A DNA stretch of 64,000 bases, taken from positions 62,001-126,000 of the forward strand of contig JBMOQH010000007.1 in assembly GCA_049322795.1 (NCBI GenBank), read 5' to 3'. This stretch comes from Immundisolibacter sp049322795. GTDB taxonomy: Bacteria > Pseudomonadota > Gammaproteobacteria > Immundisolibacterales > Immundisolibacteraceae. The notes beneath the pieces are model-generated. The model saw only the letters and a list, made by a program, of their open reading frames with translations, was not told the origin of the DNA and made no database searches. This document shows positions 26,818 to 35,115 of the stretch, one piece after another. Made by a program: the position numbers and the translations under genes. Positions within the stretch are counted from its first letter, which is position 1, and the number at the start of each line of letters is the position of its first letter.

Positions 26818-27641
26818 ACCACCTCGTGAGCGACCGTCTTCCCCGGCGCATCGTGTGCCTGACCGAGGAAACCTGCGAAACGCTGTACCTGCTCGGCGAA
26901 CAGGACCGCATCGTCGGCATCAGCGGCTTCACCGTGCGCCCGGCCCGGGCGCGGCGCGAGAAACCCAGGGTCGCCGCGTTCACCAGCGCGAAGCTCGACA
27001 GGATCCTGGCGCTCGAACCCGATCTGGTGCTCGGTTTCAGCGACCTGCAGGCCGACATCGCCGCCGCGCTCATCCGCGCCGGACTCGCCGTGCACGTGTT
27101 CAACCAGCGCACGGTGGCGGGCATTCTCGCCATGATCGAGACCCTGGGCGCGCTGGTCGGCGTGCCGGCCCGGGCCGCCGCGCTGGTGGGGGAACTCGAA
27201 GCCGGCATGGCCGCCGTCGCCCGGGCGGCCGCCCAGGCCGTCGCCCGGCTGCCGCGACGGCCGCGCGTGTACTTCGAGGAATGGGACGAGCCGCTCATCA
27301 GCGGAATCGGCTGGGTGTCGGAGCTGATCACGCTGGCCGGCGGCGAGGACTGCTTCCCGGAACTCGCCGGACGCGCCGCGGCGCGGGAGCGGGTCATCGC
27401 CGCCCCCGCCGAGGTGGTGCGCCGGGAGCCGGATCTGATCATCGGCTCCTGGTGCGGCAAGCGCTTTCGGCCGCAGGCCCTCGCCGAGCGGCCGGGCTGG
27501 GACGCCATCCCGGCGCTGCGCCACGGGCAGGTGTTCGAGATCAAGTCCTGCGACATCCTGCAGCCCGGCCCGGCGGCACTCACCGACGGCCTGGCGCAGC
27601 TGCACGCGCGCATCGCCGCCTGCGCGGCACTGCCGCCATGA
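26814..27641 (+). CDS. BtuF-like cobalamin-binding protein without a signal peptide
   Basis: This 275-residue protein has the two-lobed fold of vitamin B12/iron-siderophore binding proteins: RIVCLTEETCETLYLLGEQDRIVGIS, then LDRILALEPDLVLGFSDLQADIA, then a helical backbone and a C-terminal lobe with EPDLIIGSWCG and PALRHGQVFEIKS. The start is GTG at 26814, overlapping the bluB stop. No signal peptide can be seen from this or any nearby start, unlike periplasmic BtuF. It may therefore work in the cytoplasm as a corrinoid carrier, or reach the periplasm by an unrecognised route. Such leaderless relatives are found in other cob clusters. Confidence 0.85.
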   Translation: MNHLVSDRLPRRIVCLTEETCETLYLLGEQDRIVGISGFTVRPARARREKPRVAAFTSAKLDRILALEPDLVLGFSDLQADIAAALIRAGLAVHVFNQRTVAGILAMIETLGALVGVPARAAALVGELEAGMAAVARAAAQAVARLPRRPRVYFEEWDEPLISGIGWVSELITLAGGEDCFPELAGRAAARERVIAAPAEVVRREPDLIIGSWCGKRFRPQALAERPGWDAIPALRHGQVFEIKSCDILQPGPAALTDGLAQLHARIAACAALPP

Positions 27642-28246
27642 AGCGTTGGCTGCTGCTGATCGGCCTCGCGGCGCTCGCCTGGCACTTCTGGCCGCTGCCG
27701 GTGCCGGCGGTGCAGGACCCGCCGCCGCTGGTGACCACGCCGCAGGATGACCTCACCGTGCCGATCCAGCGTGACCTGTCCGACGGCCCCCGCTTCATGG
27801 TCGGCGGTCTCGCCGCACGGACGCTCGCCGAGTACACCGTCAGCGCCCGCGTGCTGTCGACGCAGCGCTACCGCTTCGGCCGCACGGCCGCGCTGGCGCC
27901 GCTCGACTTCGCGCTCGGCTGGGGACGCATGACCGAGCCCGCCGTGCTCGACCGCCTCGACATCCGTCAAAGCGGGCGCTGGTACTTCTGGCGCTACCAG
28001 GGCGCGCCGCCGCTGCCGCAGGACGAGATCGTCCGCTCCAGCGCCAACGTGCATCTCATCCCCGCCGATCGGCAGGTGGCGGACGCCCTGCGGCGCGCCA
28101 GTCCCGGGCGCACGGTGACGCTGCGCGGCTATCTGGTGCAGATCGGGGCCACCGACGGCTGGCGCTGGACAAGCTCGCTGCGGCGCGATGACAGCGGCGA
28201 CGGCAGCTGCGAGCTGATGTACGTGCAGGCAGTCACCGCGCCATGA
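27638..28246 (+). CDS. Unknown membrane-anchored protein in the cobalamin operon
   Basis: This 202-residue protein of no recognised family opens with a single N-terminal hydrophobic segment (residues about 3-20, KRWLLLIGLAALAWHFWPLP). That suggests a membrane anchor or uncleaved signal, followed by a Pro-rich linker. The globular part contains DLSDGPRFMVGGLAARTLAE, LDFALGWGRMTEP, SGRWYFWRYQGAPPLPQDEI, NVHLIPADRQVADALRR and GRTVTLRGYLVQIGATDGWR, and ends with a lone Cys191. It is rich in Trp/Tyr and looks periplasmic. ATGA overlaps join it to the BtuF-like gene before and cbiB after. A role in corrinoid handling is inferred from position only. Confidence 0.8.
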   Translation: MKRWLLLIGLAALAWHFWPLPVPAVQDPPPLVTTPQDDLTVPIQRDLSDGPRFMVGGLAARTLAEYTVSARVLSTQRYRFGRTAALAPLDFALGWGRMTEPAVLDRLDIRQSGRWYFWRYQGAPPLPQDEIVRSSANVHLIPADRQVADALRRASPGRTVTLRGYLVQIGATDGWRWTSSLRRDDSGDGSCELMYVQAVTAP

Positions 28247-29160
28247 GCATGCTGCTGACCCGCGCCGCCACGGCAGCACTGGCCGTGTTGCTGGACCGCC
28301 TGTTCGGCGAGGTGCCGCGCGGCCATCCGCTGGTCGGTTTCGGGTGGCTCGCCGGGCGCATCGAAGGCGCGTTCAACCGGCCATCCGGCGCCGACCACAC
28401 GCGCCGCTTCGCCGGCATCGTCGCGGTGCTGATCCTGGTAGGGCTGCCTGCACTGCTGCTCGGCGCTGTAGTCCAGCATCCGCTGGCGGACGCCTTGGTG
28501 CTCTATTTCACGCTTGGCTGGCGCAGCCTTGGCGAGCACGCGGGTGCGGTCGAGGCGCCGCTCGAAGTCGGCGATCTGCCCGCCGCGCGCGAGGCCGTCG
28601 CGCGGATGGTAAGCCGGGACTGCGCGCAGCTCGATGCGGGTGAAGTGGCCGCGGCGACGGTGGAGTCGGTGCTCGAAAACGGCAACGACGCGGTGTTCGG
28701 CGCGCTGTTCTGGTTTGCCGTGGCGGGTGCGCCGGGAGCGCTCGCCTACCGCCTCGCCAATACGCTCGATGCCATGTGGGGCTATCGGAACGAGCGCTTC
28801 GCCCGCTTCGGCTGGGCTGCGGCGCGGCTCGATGACCTGCTGAACCTCATCCCGGCGCGCCTGACCGCGCTGGCCTATGCGCTGTGCGGCGACACGCGGC
28901 ACGCGCTCGACGACTGGCGCACGCAGGCGCGCACCTGGAAAAGTCCCAATGCCGGGCCGGTGATGGCCGCCGGCGCTGGCGCGCTTGGCGTGCAGCTGGG
29001 CGGCCCGGCGCGGTATCACGGCGCCACCCAGTGGCGCCCACCGCTCGGGCACGGCCGCGCGCCCACGGCGGCGGACATCGGCCGGGCGCGGGCGCTGGTC
29101 GATCGAGCCCTGGCCCTCGCGCTGTGCATCCTCCTGGCCGTCGGCCTGCTCACAGCATGA
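28243..29160 (+). CDS. cbiB: Adenosylcobinamide-phosphate synthase (CbiB; CobD in Pseudomonas naming)
   Basis: This 305-residue integral membrane enzyme attaches aminopropanol phosphate (or aminopropanol) to adenosylcobyric acid. It opens with ALAVLLDRLFGEVPRGHPLVGFG, a CbiB hallmark. It contains ARMVSRDCAQLDAGEVAAATVESVLENGNDAVFGALFWFA in pieces, and later RLDDLLNLIPARLTALAYAL and NAGPVMAAGAGALGVQLGGPA. About five membrane segments are seen. Start and stop overlap its neighbours by ATGA, keeping the chain of coupled genes unbroken. Confidence 0.94.
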   Translation: MSMLLTRAATAALAVLLDRLFGEVPRGHPLVGFGWLAGRIEGAFNRPSGADHTRRFAGIVAVLILVGLPALLLGAVVQHPLADALVLYFTLGWRSLGEHAGAVEAPLEVGDLPAAREAVARMVSRDCAQLDAGEVAAATVESVLENGNDAVFGALFWFAVAGAPGALAYRLANTLDAMWGYRNERFARFGWAAARLDDLLNLIPARLTALAYALCGDTRHALDDWRTQARTWKSPNAGPVMAAGAGALGVQLGGPARYHGATQWRPPLGHGRAPTAADIGRARALVDRALALALCILLAVGLLTA

Positions 29161-30149
29161 GCGTCCTGGCGCACGGCGGTGGCGTGCTCGCCGCCGCCCG
29201 CCGCTACGGCATTCCACCCGACGACTGGCTGGACCTGTCCACCGGCATCAACCCGCGCGGCTATCGTTTGCCGCGTGTGCCGCCGGCCGTCTGGCAGCGC
29301 CTGCCGCAGGACGAGGACGGACTCATCGACATCGCCGCCGGCTATTACGGCTGCGCCACCCTGCTGCCCGTGGCGGGCTCGCAGGCCGCCATCAGGATGC
29401 TGCCGCGCCTGCGCCCGCCGGGCCGCGTGGCGCTGCTGGCGCCGATGTACGCCGAGCATGCCCAGGCCTGGCGCCACGCCGGCCACGCCGTGCGCGAATT
29501 GCCGGCCGACGCGCTGCTGGACACGCGCGAGGCCGACGTGGTGGTGCTGGCAAACCCCAACAACCCGACCGGCGCATGTTGGGCGCCACAGGCGCTGCTC
29601 GCCTTGTACGACCAGCTGCCGCGCGACGCCTGGCTGGTGGTGGACGAGGCTTTCGTGGACGCGACCCCGCATATCAGCCTCGCCGGGCACTGCCCGCGGC
29701 CGGGCCTGGTGGTGTTGCGCTCGCTCGGCAAATTCTTTGGTCTTGCCGGCGCGCGCATGGGGTTCGTGCTCGCCTGGCCGCAGTTGCTCGAACGGCTGGC
29801 CACAGAACTCGGCCCGTGGACACTTGGTGGCCCGGCACGCTGGGCCGCCGCCCGCGCGCTGGCGGACCGCGCATGGACCGTCAACACGCGCCGGCGCCTG
29901 GCCCGCGATGGCGAGCGCCTTGCGCATCTCCTCGCCAGCCACGGCCTGCCACCCGCCGGTGGCAGCGCGCTGTTCGCGTGGGTTCAAGACCCGCACGCCG
30001 CGGCACTGCACGAGGCGCTGGCCCGACGCGGCATTCTGACGCGCCTGTTCGAAACACCCTCCAGCCTGCGCTTCGGCCTGCCCGGCACCCCTGCCGACTG
30101 GCGGCGACTCGACCGGGCGCTGGCGGATTGCCGTGCGCAACGGCGATGA
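29157..30149 (+). CDS. cobC: PLP-dependent L-threonine-O-3-phosphate decarboxylase-type enzyme
   Basis: This 330-residue fold-type I aminotransferase-like protein supplies the aminopropanol phosphate arm of cobalamin. It is CobC in Pseudomonas naming and CobD in Salmonella naming. It shows HGGGVLAAARRYGIPPDDW, LDLSTGINPRGYRLP, VLANPNNPTGACW, VVDEAFVD and the PLP-binding Lys192 in LRSLGKFFGLAGARMGFVL. The Salmonella enzyme carries a C-terminal zinc-finger-like tail that is absent here. ATGA overlaps join it to cbiB and cbiZ. Confidence 0.93.
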   Translation: MSVLAHGGGVLAAARRYGIPPDDWLDLSTGINPRGYRLPRVPPAVWQRLPQDEDGLIDIAAGYYGCATLLPVAGSQAAIRMLPRLRPPGRVALLAPMYAEHAQAWRHAGHAVRELPADALLDTREADVVVLANPNNPTGACWAPQALLALYDQLPRDAWLVVDEAFVDATPHISLAGHCPRPGLVVLRSLGKFFGLAGARMGFVLAWPQLLERLATELGPWTLGGPARWAAARALADRAWTVNTRRRLARDGERLAHLLASHGLPPAGGSALFAWVQDPHAAALHEALARRGILTRLFETPSSLRFGLPGTPADWRRLDRALADCRAQRR

Positions 30150-30766
30150 ATCGGCCCGTCCGGCCCGCCTTGCTGCCCGGTCCGCCATTGCTCGTCTGGC
30201 GTTTTCCCGCGCCCCGACTGACGCTTTCGTCGGCGCCCGTCGGCGGCGGGCTGGCGCGGGTGGGCTGGGTACTGAACGCACAGGTGCCGCCCGATTACGC
30301 GCGCACCGATCTTGCCGACCACGTGGCGGAACTGGCGGCGCTGCATGCCCTCACCGGCCCTGGCTGCGGCCTGCTGACCGCGGCGCCCGTGGCCAACTGG
30401 GTGCGCGGCATGGACGGCGGCGTGATTGCCGATGCCACGGTCGGCGTCACGCGCCCCACGTGGGCGGCCGACGCCGACGACGCCATCAGTCCGTGGCATC
30501 CGGGCACCATCAACATCGTGATTCAGGTACCGGTGCGCCTGAGCGAAACCGCACTGGTCGGCGCCGTGGTCACCGCCAGCGAAGCCAAGGCACAGGCCCT
30601 GCTCGAGGCCAGCGTGCCCGGCACCGGCACAGCCAGCGACGCGGTGTGCGTGCTGTGCCCGGCCAGCGGGCCGGTCGAGCCCTTCGCTGGACCACGCTCG
30701 ACCTGGGGCGCGCGGCTCGCCCGAGCGGTGCACGCGGCAGTGCGTCGTGGCTTGCGGTCGGCCTGA
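30146..30766 (+). CDS. cbiZ: Adenosylcobinamide amidohydrolase CbiZ
   Basis: This 206-residue enzyme cleaves the amide bond holding the nucleotide loop, returning adenosylcobyric acid so that imported corrinoids can be rebuilt with a new lower ligand. The match rests on GCGLLTAAPVANWVRG, VIADATVGVTRPTWAAD, PGTINIVIQVPVRLSETALV, VTASEAKAQALLEASVPGTG and the C-terminal PRSTWGARLARAVHAAV. All of these are conserved in CbiZ. In Rhodobacter CbiZ favours pseudocobalamin, and with BluB and CbiB in the same operon this gives a complete remodelling logic. It is the last gene of the overlapped chain. Confidence 0.92.
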   Translation: MNRPVRPALLPGPPLLVWRFPAPRLTLSSAPVGGGLARVGWVLNAQVPPDYARTDLADHVAELAALHALTGPGCGLLTAAPVANWVRGMDGGVIADATVGVTRPTWAADADDAISPWHPGTINIVIQVPVRLSETALVGAVVTASEAKAQALLEASVPGTGTASDAVCVLCPASGPVEPFAGPRSTWGARLARAVHAAVRRGLRSA

Positions 30767-31099
30767 CGGGTCGCCCTGTGGCGGGGCGAATCGATCATCG
30801 GCCAGTTCAGAAATGAGAGAGCCGGCCACGAGGCTGCGGTCACCGAGCCGACCACAGCGGCCTGTGTGGACTGCGTCGCCGCCGCCTTTCGCCGCGCCGA
30901 ATTGCCGATACGCCCCCGTCGCCGCGCCAGCGGGGGTACTATCGGCCGCCTTGCAAGCAGGCCGCAGCTGCCTGATTCTCGTTCCGCAGCCCACGGACAA
31001 CCGGTGGCTGCGCGGGTTACCCAAGCGACCCTCGGCAAACGCTCAGCTCGCCCACACCTCCGCCCGCCGCGTGCGCGTACCGTCCGGTACTGATCAAAG
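30767..31099. other. Spacer between the cobalamin operon and mrcA
   Basis: This 333-bp stretch holds no supportable gene. Open frames cross it on both strands, but none has a recognisable protein pattern or ribosome site. A -10-like TACTAT at about 30937-30942, followed by CGGCCGCC, resembles the start region of other genes in this window. It may be part of an mrcA promoter, though no good -35 box was found. No terminator hairpin with a T-run was seen after cbiZ. Confidence 0.4.
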
Positions 31100-33412
31100 A
31101 TGACCAAGCTGTTTCGCGCCCTGCTGTCCAGCCTTGTTGGCGCGGTGTTCCTGTTCACGCTCGCCGCCGTGGCGTTTTACGTCAAGCTGGAACGCAAGCT
31201 GCCGTCGGTCAGCGAGCTGGAGCAGGTGCAGCTCGCCCAGCCGCTGCAGGTCTATACCCGCGACGGCAAGCGCCTGGCCGAATTTGGCGACGAGCGACGC
31301 ATCCCGATCGACCACCAGAACCTGCCGCCGGTGCTGGTGCAGGCCATCCTGGCCGCCGAGGACAGCCGGTTCTTCGAGCATCCGGGCTTCGACAGCCGCG
31401 GCCTGACCCGCGCCGCCTGGGAGCTGGTGCGCACCGGCGAGCCACAGCAGGGCGGCAGCACCATCACCATGCAGGTGGCGCGCAATTTCTTTCTCAGTCG
31501 CGAGAAAACCTTCAACCGCAAGGCGCGCGAGATTCTGCTGGCGGTGCGCATCGAGCAGAACTTCAGCAAGGAAGAGATTCTCGGCCTCTACGTCAACAAG
31601 ATTTTCCTGGGCGAGCGCGCCTACGGCTTCGGTGCCGCGGCGCAGATTTACTTCGGCCGCCCGCTGGAGCGGCTCGACGTGGCCGAGATCGCGCTTCTGG
31701 CCGGCCTGCCGAAGGCGCCATCACGCGACAACCCGCTGGCCAACCCTGAGCGGGCGCGCGAACGACGCGACTACGTGCTCGCCCGCATGCATGCCCTGGG
31801 CTACCTCGAAGACGACGCCTTCCAGCGCGCACTGCGCTACCCGGACACGGCGGGCCGGTTCGGTTTCATGGCCGAACTCGAGGCCCCCGACGTGGCCGAA
31901 ATGGCACGCGCCTGGGCCGTCCAGCGCTACGGCGAGGCGGCCTACACCAACGGCTACCGCATCTTCACCACCATCGACAGTGGGCAGCAGATCAGCGCCA
32001 CTCGCGCGCTGCGGACCGGCCTGCTTAACTACGACCGCCGCCACGGTTACCGCGGTCCGACCGCGCATCTCACGTCGGCAGAGCTGGCCGATCCGGCCCA
32101 AAGACTGGCCTTGCTGAACCGCCTGCCACGCCCCGGCGAGCTGCGCGCGGCGGTGCGCCTCGCCGACGGCGACTATCTGCTGTCGCCCCAGGGCGAGGTG
32201 GTGGCCGCCGCGCATATCGACGCGACCAGCCTCGGCCGGCAGTTTCGGCCCGCTACCGGCGACGTCGTCTACCTCGCTGCTACCGGGGACGGCTGGGAGC
32301 CGGCGCAGCCGCCAGCGGTCGACGGTGCGTTCGTGGCGCTTGAACCGACCACTGGCGCCATCACGGCGCTGGTCGGCGGCTACGACTTTCAGCGCAGCAA
32401 GTTCAACCGCGCCCTGCAGGCCAAGCGGCAACCCGGGTCCACCTTCAAGCCGTTCATCTACGCCGCCGCGCTGGCCGCCGGCTACACCGCCGCGTCCGTC
32501 ATCAACGACGCCCCTGTCGCCTACCCCGCCAACGTGGCCGGCGGCTATTGGCGGCCCGAAAACTACACCCGCCGGTTCTACGGCCCGACGCGCCTGCGTG
32601 AAGCGCTGGCCCAGTCCCGCAACGTGGTGGCGGTGCGGCTGCTCGATGCGGTGGGCGTCGACTTCACGCGGCGTTACTGCCTGCGCTTCGGCTTCACGCA
32701 GGAAAGCCTGCCGCCGAACCTGTCCCTGGCGCTCGGCACCGCGTCGCTCACGCCGCTGGAACTTGCCGCCGCTTACGGACCGCTCGCCAATGGGGGCTAC
32801 CGCATCACGCCGTTCTGGATCGAACGGGTGCTCGACGCCCAGGGTGGCGTCGTCTGGCAGGCGCCGCGGGTCGTGCCCTGCGATGCCGAATGCGACAGCG
32901 TCGCCGGCGATGAAACGCAGGCGGCGCCGCGCGCGATCCCCGCCACCGATGCCTACATCCTGAACTCCATGCTGCGGGACGTCATCGCGTCCGGCACAGC
33001 GGCACGGGCGCGAAGCCTCGGCCGGCCGGATCTGGCCGGCAAGACGGGCACCACCAACGACGCAAGGGACGCCTGGTTCGTCGGTTTCAACCGGTCGCTG
33101 CTGGCCCTCAGCTGGGTGGGTTTCGACCAGCCGCGCTCGCTGGGCAAGGGGGAAACCGGCGCCCGCGCCGCGCTGCCGATATGGATGGATTTCATGGCCA
33201 CCGAGTTGGCGCGCCACCCGGTGATGTCCGCCCAAGTGCCGGATGGGATCGTGTCCATGCGCATCGATCGCCACACCGGCTTGCGCGCCCAAGCCAGCGA
33301 CCCGGACAGCATGTTCGAATGGTTCAGCGCGGATCGACTGCCCGCAGCCGGCGATGCGCTCGATCAGGATCTCGCTTCCCCACACCCACCGGCTGAAGCC
33401 ACCCTTTTCTAA
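31100..33412 (+). CDS. mrcA: Penicillin-binding protein 1A
   Basis: This 770-residue bifunctional peptidoglycan synthase is anchored by one N-terminal membrane segment. The GT51 glycosyltransferase domain has EDSRFFEH at 87-94 with the catalytic Glu87, then GGSTITMQVARNFFLSREKT and LGLYVNKIFLGERAYGFGAA. The transpeptidase domain has the nucleophile Ser447 in STFK, the SRN triad in LAQSRNVVAVRLL and KTGTT at 648-652. The PBP1A-specific insert lies between the two. Length is within the family range (770-850). It is transcribed on its own; the NtrC site for glnA begins two bases after its stop. Confidence 0.96.
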   Translation: MTKLFRALLSSLVGAVFLFTLAAVAFYVKLERKLPSVSELEQVQLAQPLQVYTRDGKRLAEFGDERRIPIDHQNLPPVLVQAILAAEDSRFFEHPGFDSRGLTRAAWELVRTGEPQQGGSTITMQVARNFFLSREKTFNRKAREILLAVRIEQNFSKEEILGLYVNKIFLGERAYGFGAAAQIYFGRPLERLDVAEIALLAGLPKAPSRDNPLANPERARERRDYVLARMHALGYLEDDAFQRALRYPDTAGRFGFMAELEAPDVAEMARAWAVQRYGEAAYTNGYRIFTTIDSGQQISATRALRTGLLNYDRRHGYRGPTAHLTSAELADPAQRLALLNRLPRPGELRAAVRLADGDYLLSPQGEVVAAAHIDATSLGRQFRPATGDVVYLAATGDGWEPAQPPAVDGAFVALEPTTGAITALVGGYDFQRSKFNRALQAKRQPGSTFKPFIYAAALAAGYTAASVINDAPVAYPANVAGGYWRPENYTRRFYGPTRLREALAQSRNVVAVRLLDAVGVDFTRRYCLRFGFTQESLPPNLSLALGTASLTPLELAAAYGPLANGGYRITPFWIERVLDAQGGVVWQAPRVVPCDAECDSVAGDETQAAPRAIPATDAYILNSMLRDVIASGTAARARSLGRPDLAGKTGTTNDARDAWFVGFNRSLLALSWVGFDQPRSLGKGETGARAALPIWMDFMATELARHPVMSAQVPDGIVSMRIDRHTGLRAQASDPDSMFEWFSADRLPAAGDALDQDLASPHPPAEATLF

Positions 33413-33413
33413 C

Positions 33414-33430
33414 TGCACTACAATGGGGCA
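33414..33430 (+). promoter_or_regulatory. NtrC-binding site upstream of glnA
   Basis: TGCACTACAATGGGGCA matches the NtrC consensus TGCACYNNNNTGGTGCA at every fixed base except one (G for T). It lies about 80-100 bp upstream of the -24/-12 promoter, the usual enhancer distance. The glnG gene encoding NtrC is 3.4 kb downstream. A second inverted repeat, GCACT-TGC-AGTGC, lies at about 33488-33500 but has the wrong spacing for NtrC. Confidence 0.75.
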
Positions 33431-33511
33431 CTCCATGCATCGCGCGCACCATGCTGATCGCGGCCAGCCCAAACGTCACGTGAATAGCACTTGCAGTGCA
33501 GTCGCCCGGCC

Positions 33512-33528
33512 TTGGCACACTTGCTGCT
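33512..33528 (+). promoter_or_regulatory. Sigma-54 promoter of glnA
   Basis: TTGGCACACTTGCTGC has the invariant GG and GC dinucleotides with exactly ten bases between them and matches TGGCAC-N5-TTGC with one mismatch. It is about 108 bp upstream of the glnA ATG, leaving a leader of about 95 bases. Together with the upstream NtrC site this is the classical nitrogen-regulated glnAp2 arrangement. Confidence 0.75.
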
Positions 33529-33635
33529 GCCTCGTCGCGGTGCGCGGGCGTCGCCGATGAGGGCCGCCTGAGCGCAATTGCTGGCGCCGTTTTTTCGACC
33601 GCACCGTTCATCCATCCGCCAAGGAGCCTTACTTA

Positions 33636-35045
33636 ATGTCAGCGTCCGATGTGCTCAAAACAATCGGTGAGCAGAGCGTCAAATTCATCGACCTGCGCTT
33701 CACCGACACGCGCGGCAAGGAGCAGCACCTCACCATTCCCTCCAAGGGCATCGATAGCGATTTCTTCGAACGCGGCATGATGTTCGACGGCTCGTCCATC
33801 GCCGGCTGGAAGGGCATCAACGAGTCCGACATGGTGCTGATGCCGGACGCCGTCACCGCGGTGCTCGATCCGTTCACCGACGAAGTGACGATGAACCTCA
33901 CCTGCGACGTGCTGGAGCCGCACACCATGCAGGGCTATGAGCGCGACCCGCGCTCGGTGGCGCGCCGGGCCGAGGCTTACCTGCAATCCACCGGCATTGC
34001 CGACACGGCATTCTTCGGGCCGGAGCCCGAGTTCTTCATTTTCGACGACGTGCGCTGGGGCGCCGGCCTGTCCGGCTGCTTCGTCGAGGTCGACTCCGAG
34101 GAAGCGCACTGGCGTTCCGCCGGCAGCTTCGAAAGCGGCAACAAGGGCCACCGCCCGCGCGTCAAGGGCGGCTATTTCCCCGTGCCGCCGGTCGACTCGC
34201 TGCACAACATCCGCACCGCCATGGTCCTGGCAATGGAAGAAATGGGCCTCGATGTCGAGGTTCATCACCACGAGGTGGCCACCGCCGGGCAGTGCGAGAT
34301 CGGCGTCAAGTTCAACACGCTGGTGCGCAAGGCCGACGAAGTCCAGATCCTGAAGTATGTGGTCATGAACGTGGCCCACAACTACGGCAAGACCGCCACC
34401 TTCATGCCCAAGCCGCTGGTTGGCGACAACGGCAGCGGCATGCATGTGCACCAGTCCCTGTCCAAGGGCGGTGTGAACCTGTTCGCCGGCGACAAGTACG
34501 GCGGCCTGTCGGAACTCGCGCTGTACTACATCGGCGGCATCTTCAAGCACGCCCGCGCGCTGAACGCCATCACCAACCCCGGCACCAACAGCTACAAGCG
34601 CCTGGTGCCGGGCTTCGAGGCGCCGGTGATGCTGGCCTACTCGGCCCGCAACCGCTCGGCCTCGGTCCGCATCCCGTGGGTGTCCAGCCCCAAGGGCCGG
34701 CGCATCGAGGTGCGCTTCCCGGACCCGACCGCCAACCCGTATCTGTCCTTCGCGGCGCTGCTGATGGCTGGGCTCGACGGCATCAAGAACAAGATCCATC
34801 CCGGCGAGGCGATGGACAAGGACCTGTACGACCTGCCCCGCGAAGAGGCGAAGGCCATCCCGCAGGTCTGCCATTCGCTCGACATGGCGCTCGACGCGCT
34901 GGACGCCGACCGCGGCTTCCTCACCGCCGGTGGCGTGTTCACGGACGACATGATCGACGGCTACATCGACCTCAAGATGGAGGACGTCACGCGCCTGCGC
35001 ATGACCACGCATCCGGTTGAATACGATATGTACTACAGCAGCTGA
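33636..35045 (+). CDS. glnA: Glutamine synthetase type I
   Basis: This 469-residue dodecameric enzyme joins ammonia and glutamate with ATP. Its length is identical to enterobacterial GlnA. It has MMFDGSSIAGWKGI, FFGPEPEFFIFDDV, KGGYFPVPPVDS, the HHHEVATAGQCEIG metal site and NGSGMHVHQSL. The adenylylation Tyr398 in KDLYDLP is present, so GlnE control is expected. The ribosome site AAGGAGCC precedes the ATG. Upstream are an NtrC site and a -24/-12 promoter; downstream, a strong hairpin separates it from the DUF4124 gene and ntrBC. Confidence 0.98.
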   Translation: MSASDVLKTIGEQSVKFIDLRFTDTRGKEQHLTIPSKGIDSDFFERGMMFDGSSIAGWKGINESDMVLMPDAVTAVLDPFTDEVTMNLTCDVLEPHTMQGYERDPRSVARRAEAYLQSTGIADTAFFGPEPEFFIFDDVRWGAGLSGCFVEVDSEEAHWRSAGSFESGNKGHRPRVKGGYFPVPPVDSLHNIRTAMVLAMEEMGLDVEVHHHEVATAGQCEIGVKFNTLVRKADEVQILKYVVMNVAHNYGKTATFMPKPLVGDNGSGMHVHQSLSKGGVNLFAGDKYGGLSELALYYIGGIFKHARALNAITNPGTNSYKRLVPGFEAPVMLAYSARNRSASVRIPWVSSPKGRRIEVRFPDPTANPYLSFAALLMAGLDGIKNKIHPGEAMDKDLYDLPREEAKAIPQVCHSLDMALDALDADRGFLTAGGVFTDDMIDGYIDLKMEDVTRLRMTTHPVEYDMYYSS

Positions 35046-35052
35046 CGATGCC

Positions 35053-35078
35053 CGGGGGCCTTCTCCCGAGGGCCCCCG
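35053..35078 (+). terminator. Hairpin after glnA
   Basis: CGGGGGCC pairs with GGCCCCCG around a 10-base loop, eight bases after the glnA stop. The GC-rich 8-bp stem followed by CTTGCTCC suggests termination or attenuation between glnA and the downstream regulators. Confidence 0.6.
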
Positions 35079-35115
35079 CTTGCTCCGGTCGGTGCCAGTC
35101 CGGAACTGAACGCCC

